Shown: piece after piece, positions 33,569-38,868 of the stretch | Layout of the letters: the number at the start of each line of letters is the position of its first letter | Position numbering within the stretch: position 1 is the stretch's first letter | Assembly: GCA_017621705.1 (NCBI GenBank) | Contig: JAGASR010000026.1 | Location: forward strand, 1-38,868 | DNA: 38,868 nt | DNA from: Clostridia bacterium | GTDB taxonomy: Bacteria; Bacillota; Clostridia; Oscillospirales; UBA644 | Reading direction: 5' to 3' | Notes under the pieces: generated by a model | What the model was told of the DNA's origin: nothing | What the model saw: the letters and a program-made list of their open reading frames with translations, nothing else | Database searches by the model: none | Position numbers and translations under genes: made by a program

Positions 33569-34717
33569 TCAGTTCCCTTCAGATTTTTCAGTCAAGCCGA
33601 GAGCTTTCTTTTCTAGTCTGCGAGCGATCGATTTTTTCAGCATCTTATAAATTACGGTGAAAGTCGGAACGCCTATTATCATTCCGATAAATCCGAACAT
33701 TCCGCCGCCGATGAAGATCGCAACGAGTGTCCACCATGCCGGAAGCCCGACAGAGTCTCCGACAATTCTCGGGCAAATGATATTGCCGTCTATCTGCTGC
33801 AGTACAAGAATAAAGATTATAAACCACAGCGCATCGAGCGGGTTTCCTATCAGAAGAATAAATGCCGACGGTATAGCGCCGATAAATGGTCCGAAGATAG
33901 GGATAACATTTGTTACCGATATGATCGTCGAGATAAGAAAAGCATATGGCAGTCCGATTATCGACATTCCGATAAAACAAACGATTCCTACGAGCAGTGC
34001 GTCAAGAAGTTGTCCGTTAATGTATTTCCCGAAGATTTCGGAAGCTGTTTTTGCGAGCTTCGATGCTTTTTCCGCATATTTCAGAGGAACGAATGCGTAG
34101 AGCAGGTCGTGGCTTTGACGCAGAAGCATATCTTTACTTGCAAGCATATATATCGACATTGCAAATCCCATCAGAATATTTGTCAACGAGATTGCGACCG
34201 TACCCGCAAAAGCGAAGATCTTCGGCATTACGTTTGCAATGTATTCCGGCAGCTTTTCTATAAGCGATATCAGAACTTTTTCAAGTTCTTCAATAAGTGA
34301 GATGTCCGGTCCGAGAAAAGTTTCGATGACGTTTGTTATTTCAACTATATTGTTGATATAAACGTTTCGGTTATCGTAGATCGTTTTTAAACTGTCCGTA
34401 AGTTGAGGCAAAACGAGACCGAAAATGATCGCGATAATTGCGAGGAAAATGATGTAGACCGTTATTATAGAGAGTGCAATACAGAGTTTTGAATGCGGCT
34501 TTTTTGACTTTTTAAATATTTTGCCGAATAGATTTTTGAACTTTTCAAAAGGACGGTTCAGTAAAAAGGCAATACAAAAGCCGACAGTCAACGGCAGGAG
34601 GATTCCCGATAAAAATGAGACTGCACCCGAAATCTTATCGAGATTGATTATAATCGCTACGAGACATGTTGCAAAGAATATTGTCCATAAAATGCTTCGG
34701 AAAAGTTTTTTATCCAT
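33569..34717 (-). CDS. AI-2E family (PerM-type) membrane protein 2
   Basis: 382 residues, about eight membrane helices in the usual layout: two N-terminal pairs, a long periplasm-type soluble segment (about 105-170), and a conserved C-terminal block with PIFGPFIGAIPSAFILL, LQQIDGNIICPRIVGDSVGLPAWWTL and GVPTFTVIYKM. The family exports or transports small molecules; named members include TqsA and a Na+/H+ antiporter-like branch, so the function here is open. It overlaps the paralogous upstream gene by eight bases, a tandem duplication that diverged. Confidence 0.88.
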   Translation of the reverse strand: MDKKLFRSILWTIFFATCLVAIIINLDKISGAVSFLSGILLPLTVGFCIAFLLNRPFEKFKNLFGKIFKKSKKPHSKLCIALSIITVYIIFLAIIAIIFGLVLPQLTDSLKTIYDNRNVYINNIVEITNVIETFLGPDISLIEELEKVLISLIEKLPEYIANVMPKIFAFAGTVAISLTNILMGFAMSIYMLASKDMLLRQSHDLLYAFVPLKYAEKASKLAKTASEIFGKYINGQLLDALLVGIVCFIGMSIIGLPYAFLISTIISVTNVIPIFGPFIGAIPSAFILLIGNPLDALWFIIFILVLQQIDGNIICPRIVGDSVGLPAWWTLVAIFIGGGMFGFIGMIIGVPTFTVIYKMLKKSIARRLEKKALGLTEKSEGN

Positions 34718-35975
34718 TATTTACAGATTCCTCCGCGCTTGCAAGACCTTTCTTTGCAAGACGTTCGCTGATCGTCTGTTTGATAAGCTTATAAATTACT
34801 GCGAAAGTCGGCACGCCCGCGAGCATTCCGAAAACACCGAGTATTCCGCCGCCGATAAGGATCGATACCATTACCCACCATGCGGGAAGGCCGATCGAGT
34901 CACCGACTACTTTCGGGCCGATAAGGTTGCCGTCGATCTGCTGAAGAACGATTATAAAGACCGTAAACCATACTGCCTGCATCGGATCAACGAGAAGAAG
35001 AAGAACGATTGAGGGAATAGCACCGATGAATGGGCCGAATACGGGGATAACATTTGTTACCGCAACGACGACCGAAATAAGGAGTGCGTACTGGAAATTG
35101 AAAATACTCATGCCCACAAAGCTGAGCATACCGATTATAAGCGCATCGTAAAGTCTTCCGTTTACAAAATTACTGAATACATCCGAGCTGATAGCAATGA
35201 TCTCGTAAGTCTTCTTTGCGATTTTTTTCGGTGCAAATGCATCGAAAAAGTTTCTGCACTGACGTAAAAGCGATTCCTTGCTTGCGAGCATGTAAACGGA
35301 CATGATCAGGCCGAGAAGAATATTCATGACCGACGATGCGACTGATTTCGTTATATGGAAAAGGTCGGGCAATATGCCGGAAACGATATTCGGCAGAACA
35401 GTCGTAAGTTCCGTAAGCTTCTGGGTTAAGAACTGTGAAATTGAGATCTTTGTTTCGGGGGTAGTGCCGTCAGGTGTTTCTTCGGGGGTAAGAATGGGCT
35501 CTGTAAGAGAGAATTCAAACGGCAGCCATTCTTCGAAATCGGCAAGAAGTTTATTGAGGTTTTTGATATAGTCTTCGATGTTTGAGGATATCTGCGAGAT
35601 ACTGTTTGTTATCTCAGGGATAACGAGCCACAGTAAAAGCGCGATCATGGCAAGGAAGAGGATGTATACCGTCAGAAGTGAGAGCGCTTTTTTCAGATTT
35701 TTAATTCGAAGCTCTGCTTTTTCTGTACGCGGTTTTGTCTGTTTCTTCGACGGTTTTGCGTTCTTTCTCTTTATCGGCTTGGAATAAAGGTTGAGAAAGA
35801 AAGTGTACGGTCTGTTCAGTATAAAAGCAGTCGCAAATCCGATGAATATCGGCGAGAGCATCGCCAGAAACCAACCGATCGTATTTATGATCCATTCTAT
35901 ATTAATAAGGACTGCTACCAACAGAACACTGTATGCAATAATAAAAAGTATGCTTTTAAAAAGCTTTTTGTCCAT
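34710..35975 (-). CDS. AI-2E family (PerM-type) membrane protein 1
   Basis: 421 residues, paralogue of the next gene, with the same start MDKKLF, the same C-terminal signature (VFGPFIGAIPSIVLLL, QQIDGNLIGPKVVGDSIGLPAWWV) and about eight membrane helices. It differs by a basic cytoplasmic insertion after the second helix (KPIKRKNAKPSKKQTKPRTEK region is 21 residues with dense Lys/Arg) and a Thr/Pro-rich loop (TPEETPDGTTPETK) in the soluble segment. AAGGAGG stands six bases before its ATG and a perfect promoter precedes it. It is first of a three-gene operon. Confidence 0.88.
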   Translation of the reverse strand: MDKKLFKSILFIIAYSVLLVAVLINIEWIINTIGWFLAMLSPIFIGFATAFILNRPYTFFLNLYSKPIKRKNAKPSKKQTKPRTEKAELRIKNLKKALSLLTVYILFLAMIALLLWLVIPEITNSISQISSNIEDYIKNLNKLLADFEEWLPFEFSLTEPILTPEETPDGTTPETKISISQFLTQKLTELTTVLPNIVSGILPDLFHITKSVASSVMNILLGLIMSVYMLASKESLLRQCRNFFDAFAPKKIAKKTYEIIAISSDVFSNFVNGRLYDALIIGMLSFVGMSIFNFQYALLISVVVAVTNVIPVFGPFIGAIPSIVLLLLVDPMQAVWFTVFIIVLQQIDGNLIGPKVVGDSIGLPAWWVMVSILIGGGILGVFGMLAGVPTFAVIYKLIKQTISERLAKKGLASAEESVNNG

Positions 35976-36021
35976 ACGGTTCCTCCTTGTTTTGTTGTGA
36001 GTAAGTGTATTTTATGAAAAA

Positions 36022-36050
36022 ATTATAGCACAAATACCAATGAATGTCAA
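36022..36050 (-). promoter_or_regulatory. Consensus promoter of the AI-2E operon
   Basis: On the minus strand TTGACA (36045-36050), 17-bp spacer, TATAAT (36022-36027), both perfect. It overlaps the 5' extension of the plus-strand open frame, one reason for placing that gene's start at 36088. Confidence 0.9.
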
Positions 36051-36087
36051 TTCCGAAAATATTAAGAATTACGGAGAATTTATTAAG

Positions 36088-36825
36088 ATGGATGCTGAAA
36101 AGTTTAATTCCGCTCTTCTCGAAACGCTTTCTGCGGAACATATGAGAAACGGTATCGGAACATATTCCGAGGGTACTCTTCATGCCGTATTAAAAAAATA
36201 TTATGAGCCGGATTCCGACCGTCATGAACTGAAAGTCGGAAAATATGTCGCCGATATTGTCGGTCAGAACGGTATCATTGAAATACAGACCCGTCAGCTT
36301 TTTAAAATGAAAGAAAAAATAAAAGCTTTTCTTGAGGTCTCGGATGTCACGGTCGTGTATCCCGTCAGTGCTGCAAAATATGTTTCATGGCGAGATGAGG
36401 CAACAGGTGAGATATGCGGAAGACGTAAGTCTCCCCAAAAATGCTCTGTTTACGATGCTATGGGCGAACTCTATTCTTTGCAGGGTTTTATTTCCCACCC
36501 GGGCTTTCATTTTGTCGTTCTGATGCTTGAAACAGAAGACTATAAAGATTTTCGCCTTAATAAACACGGTAAGAAGACTGAAGTCAGGCGCTTTGACCGT
36601 ATACCGTTAAAACTTCTTTCGGAGGAACTTTTTAGTTGCAAAGCGGATTACGGTAAGCTCATCCCCGCGGATCTGCCCGAAAAGTTTACTTCCGCCGACT
36701 TCGGAAAGTGCGCAGGTATATCCAGATCTCTTGCACAGCTGACTCTTAATATATTTAATAATGTAGAGATCGTTCAACGTATCGGACGTGATAAAAAGGG
36801 TTATATTTATTCCGTCTGCAAATAA
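36088..36825 (+). CDS. Possible PD-(D/E)XK nuclease-like protein with C-terminal winged helix
   Basis: 245 residues from the ATG at 36088 (GGAG eleven bases before it); the frame reaches 36040 but there lacks a binding site and overlaps a promoter. The N-terminal part reads EGTLHAVLKKYYEPD, HELKVGKYVADIV, then IIEIQTRQLFKMKEK. This Glu, then Asp after a beta strand, then E-x-Q pattern is that of a PD-(D/E)XK nuclease fold with Gln-type active site. A C-terminal segment (about 200-245, FTSADFGKCAGISRSLAQLTLNIF to GYIYSV) looks like a winged helix. Together this suggests a DNA-binding nuclease or regulator, but I know no characterised member. Divergent from the AI-2E operon. Confidence in function is low. 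Confidence 0.55.
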   Translation: MDAEKFNSALLETLSAEHMRNGIGTYSEGTLHAVLKKYYEPDSDRHELKVGKYVADIVGQNGIIEIQTRQLFKMKEKIKAFLEVSDVTVVYPVSAAKYVSWRDEATGEICGRRKSPQKCSVYDAMGELYSLQGFISHPGFHFVVLMLETEDYKDFRLNKHGKKTEVRRFDRIPLKLLSEELFSCKADYGKLIPADLPEKFTSADFGKCAGISRSLAQLTLNIFNNVEIVQRIGRDKKGYIYSVCK

Positions 36826-36903
36826 TATTTCCGAAAAAACGTATTTCATGAATAAAATCACATTCATCAGGGAAAGATCATACTGAAAAGGATGTGGTTT
36901 ACA

Positions 36904-37482
36904 TTGAAGAGAATTTTTGTTTTTACATTGGTTTTAATGATTTCTGTTTTATCAAATTCTTTGATCGGCGCTTTCGCTCATGAATTTTCGAAAACAGATG
37001 ATTCTGTGTTGATGTGTATCAATACCGTTGCATCGTCCGACAGTGATTTCGATCAGTATATAAAAAATGAAGTCGCGGCGGTGTGCTATAATTGTATTGT
37101 AGATTTGTTTGAAAAAAACAGTGTTCATGATATTTCGGAGGCTGTCTCGGTCGTTAAAGAAAATATCGGGTCTGTAAGAACGGTTTGCGCGGAGAAAATC
37201 AAATCGGAGGGCTGCACAGATTCTGTGATCGTAGAAATATTGCAGACCGAAAAAGAAACGTATTCGACAATGGAGCGTTTGAACAATATATATTATCCGA
37301 CAGTCCGTATTGTAATAGGGGACGGCCTCGGCGAAAGCAGCAAAAAATTTATTGAACGGGAAAAGCCGTCAAATAATGATATAGAAGAGTATTCTTTTTC
37401 AAAAAACGTATTTCCGGCGGAAGTTAAATTCGACTTCTGGATAGTAAATGCAATAAAAAAACTTATAGCATCATTTGAATAA
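36904..37482 (+). CDS. Divergent SpoIIR-like secreted protein
   Basis: 192 residues if TTG at 36904 is the start, 11 bases after AAAGGA; an ATG at 36892 is in frame but touches that binding site, so TTG is preferred. A signal peptide (to about residue 25, ending GAFAH) is followed by VASSDSDFDQYIKNEVA, which recalls the ANSDSxxDQxLKxxVRD block of SpoIIR, and later YYPTVRIVIGDGLGES recalls its IGxGxG block. The terminal NWWCVxFPPLC of SpoIIR is absent; instead there is an acidic then hydrophobic tail. SpoIIR is the forespore signal that activates SpoIIGA. It may be a divergent or repurposed homologue; an unrelated secreted protein is possible. Confidence 0.5.
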   Translation: MKRIFVFTLVLMISVLSNSLIGAFAHEFSKTDDSVLMCINTVASSDSDFDQYIKNEVAAVCYNCIVDLFEKNSVHDISEAVSVVKENIGSVRTVCAEKIKSEGCTDSVIVEILQTEKETYSTMERLNNIYYPTVRIVIGDGLGESSKKFIEREKPSNNDIEEYSFSKNVFPAEVKFDFWIVNAIKKLIASFE

Positions 37483-37485
37483 ATA

Positions 37486-37514
37486 TTGATTATCGCTTCC
37501 TTTTGTGGTATACT
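37486..37514 (+). promoter_or_regulatory. Promoter of the HD hydrolase gene
   Basis: TTGATT (37486-37491), 17-bp spacer, TATACT (37509-37514). It lies just after the stop of the SpoIIR-like gene and gives a short leader with AAGGGAG before the ATG. Confidence 0.8.
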
Positions 37515-37548
37515 TAATCTACCATATATATAAGGGAGCGATTTTTTT

Positions 37549-38136
37549 ATGAATGCGGATATTGAAAAACTCTTTTCTTTTATAGTTGAGATCGATAAAA
37601 TGAAAACGGTTTACCGTCAGACATATATATTAAATGAAGACAGGCAGGAAACAGATGCCGAACATTCCTGGCATATGGCGATAATGGTTCCTCTCCTCAG
37701 TAAATATTCAAATGAACCAATTGATGAAGGACATACAATAAAACTTTGCCTTGCGCATGATCTTGTCGAGATCTATGCGGGCGATACATATTGTTATGAT
37801 GCTAAAGCAGGCGAAGATAAGGAAGAAAGAGAAAAGGCATCTGCGGAAAAACTCTTTTCAATGCTTGATGAACCTTTAAGAACGGAAATTCATTCTCTTT
37901 GGCTCGAATTTGAAGCAGGGGAAACTCCCGAAGCAAAATTCGCTGCAGCTATGGATAGAGTTCAGCCTCTTCTTCTGAATCTTGAACGTAACGGAAGAAG
38001 CTGGATACGCAACGGAATACATTTCTCCCAGGTTGAAAATCGTATATCCAAAATCAAGGACGGATCCGAAGTACTTCATACGATTATACATGAGAGAATA
38101 ACCGAGGCTAGAGAAAAAGGCTGGTTAAAAGACTGA
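37549..38136 (+). CDS. HD-domain hydrolase, YfbR/HDDC2-like
   Basis: 195 residues. DAEHSWHMAI (about residue 36-45) and LAHDLVEIYAGDTYCYD (about 67-83) hold the H...HD metal site, and later AMDRVQPLLLN gives the closing Asp. The EIYAGDT block is diagnostic of HD proteins acting as 5'-nucleotidases on (deoxy)nucleoside monophosphates. The intact metal residues suggest an active enzyme. Single gene with its own promoter. Cytoplasmic. Confidence 0.88.
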   Translation: MNADIEKLFSFIVEIDKMKTVYRQTYILNEDRQETDAEHSWHMAIMVPLLSKYSNEPIDEGHTIKLCLAHDLVEIYAGDTYCYDAKAGEDKEEREKASAEKLFSMLDEPLRTEIHSLWLEFEAGETPEAKFAAAMDRVQPLLLNLERNGRSWIRNGIHFSQVENRISKIKDGSEVLHTIIHERITEAREKGWLKD

Positions 38137-38379
38137 TTTTGAGAGAAAAATACGGATGTTTCGCATCAGTTTGTATAGAAAGAATTGTTTTTTGGAATAA
38201 AAATATGAAAACTGTTGTTAAAATATACAAATGAACTCCAAATGCAATATTCTTATCAATAGAAATATCCAAACTTAAAGCCGACAAAAACAGTGAAAAA
38301 TGCAAAAAATACGATAGTACCAAGGGTTTGAGCTTGATTATCATGCCGAAAACAGCGGAAAAAAGATGAAAAAAAGGTA

Positions 38380-38408
38380 TTGACAAAACAGAAATGTTGT
38401 GGTATAAT
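38380..38408 (+). promoter_or_regulatory. Tandem rRNA-type promoter P1
   Basis: TTGACA (38380-38385), 17-bp spacer, TATAAT (38403-38408), both perfect, preceded by an A-rich stretch that could serve as an UP element. Confidence 0.88.
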
Positions 38409-38523
38409 AATCAAGCTCTGAACGAGAGATAACAAAACAGACCGACCACGAATCACGGCGGTTGTTGAAAAGCTTAAGTTCTAAGCGAAAAACCTCTTCA
38501 TAAAAAGTTCACAAAAAAAGTAC

Positions 38524-38552
38524 TTGACAAATGAAGAGAAATGTGATATAAT
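38524..38552 (+). promoter_or_regulatory. Tandem rRNA-type promoter P2
   Basis: TTGACA (38524-38529), 17-bp spacer, TATAAT (38547-38552), both perfect, 144 bp after P1. An A-rich tract (AAAAAAAG type) precedes it. Two perfect promoters in tandem are typical of stable RNA operons. Confidence 0.88.
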
Positions 38553-38868
38553 GTTCAAGTCGCTTGAGAGAGAACAAATCAAGAGTGATCGAGAGTAACT
38601 CGGCTGAGATCGAGCAATGCCAAGAATGAACACAAAGAACTGAATAACCGAAGGTTATGAAGTTCTTAATGGACCTTGAAAATTAAACAGTGATATACCC
38701 TGTAGTATATAAATGAGAAGAAAACTCGTAAAAGAAATGAACTTAAACAAGTTCATGGTGAGTAACAAGAAATTGATACTCTGTCAAAATTCTTTGAAAA
38801 AACGAAACGAACCAGATTAGTAATGATCTGGGACAAACTCAAAAAGACATTTAATCATCTAAGGATGA

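Larger units (their letters stand above)
38137..38868 (+). other. rRNA-operon-type leader with boxA-like sites; no gene seen
   Basis: A gene-free 732 bases. 38137-38370 holds nothing I recognise. After the two promoters the transcript would contain CCTTGAAAATTAAAC (from 38674) and TCTTTGAAAA (38791-38800), both like boxA antitermination or leader motifs found before 16S or 23S genes, and stems at ATGAACTT/AAGTTCAT (38737-38756) and CCAGAT/ATCTGG. The right edge ends before any clear 16S sequence, so the rRNA gene is presumably just outside; an internal leader before a 23S or tRNA cannot be excluded. Confidence 0.65.

Noticed and set aside
38108..38386. Minus-strand hydrophobic reading frame of 92 residues
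   Set aside because: It overlaps the HD gene end and the P1 promoter, starts at a non-ATG codon without a binding site, and its composition is what AT-rich noncoding DNA gives.
38840..38868. The last bases read as the start of 16S rRNA
   Set aside because: AAGGATGA resembles the end of the 16S start motif, but the preceding bases do not match the conserved GAGTTTGATC block.

Overview
The window reads as chromosomal DNA of an anaerobic, low-to-moderate GC Bacillota, most likely a gut-type Clostridia (Oscillospirales-like). Reasons: near-perfect TTGACA-N17-TATAAT promoters, AGGAGG-type ribosome binding sites, a lipoprotein signal of Clostridia type, a divergent SpoIIR-like sporulation protein, an ntp-type V-ATPase operon, and GH38/GH43 glycosidases. 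This placement is inferred from gene content; no rRNA or marker gene lies fully inside the window.

Layout. (1) 1-2061: the right end of a mobile element (C-terminal part of a large serine recombinase) abuts a 5'-truncated XRE regulator gene, followed by a frameshifted PAP2-family gene. (2) 2148-5178: a TrpXYZ-like ABC importer operon with a consensus promoter, an 18-bp palindrome near the predicted transcription start, an intercistronic hairpin and a strong terminator. (3) 5182-12049, minus strand: the most unusual block. It holds a small membrane protein, two non-canonical MutS-family ATPases and two paralogous ECF-like sigma factors, each with a winged-helix module and a long C-terminal domain of unknown function. 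An identical 19-bp motif lies just upstream of the membrane protein gene and of one sigma gene. (4) 12068-14881, minus: a GH38 alpha-mannosidase. (5) 15019-27098: a V-type ATPase operon in E. hirae ntp order (F-I-K-E-C-G-A-B-D) that continues, with overlap or short gaps, into lipoate-protein ligase, a PHP-domain protein and a GH43-like protein before a clear terminator. (6) 27103-28251: an HExxH orphan of AT-rich, different style and a 386-bp gene-free stretch. (7) 28252-32452: a secreted, membrane-anchored transglutaminase-like protein with a very acidic tail, purine nucleoside phosphorylase and a NUDIX hydrolase. (8) 32489-35975, minus: tandem AI-2E/PerM-family membrane proteins plus a URO-D-like protein. 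(9) 36088-38136: a candidate nuclease-like/winged-helix protein, a SpoIIR-like protein and an HD hydrolase. (10) 38380-38868: tandem consensus promoters and a leader typical of an rRNA operon; the window ends before any recognisable 16S sequence.

How the genes may work together. The K subunit of the V-ATPase keeps the residues that bind Na+ in E. hirae, so the complex is predicted to couple ATP to Na+ rather than H+. The sigma/MutS block looks like a self-contained, self-regulated module: membrane protein, MutS A, MutS B and sigma 2 appear to form one transcription unit and sigma 1 another, and both start units carry the shared motif. I do not know its function; it is my main candidate for an undescribed system.
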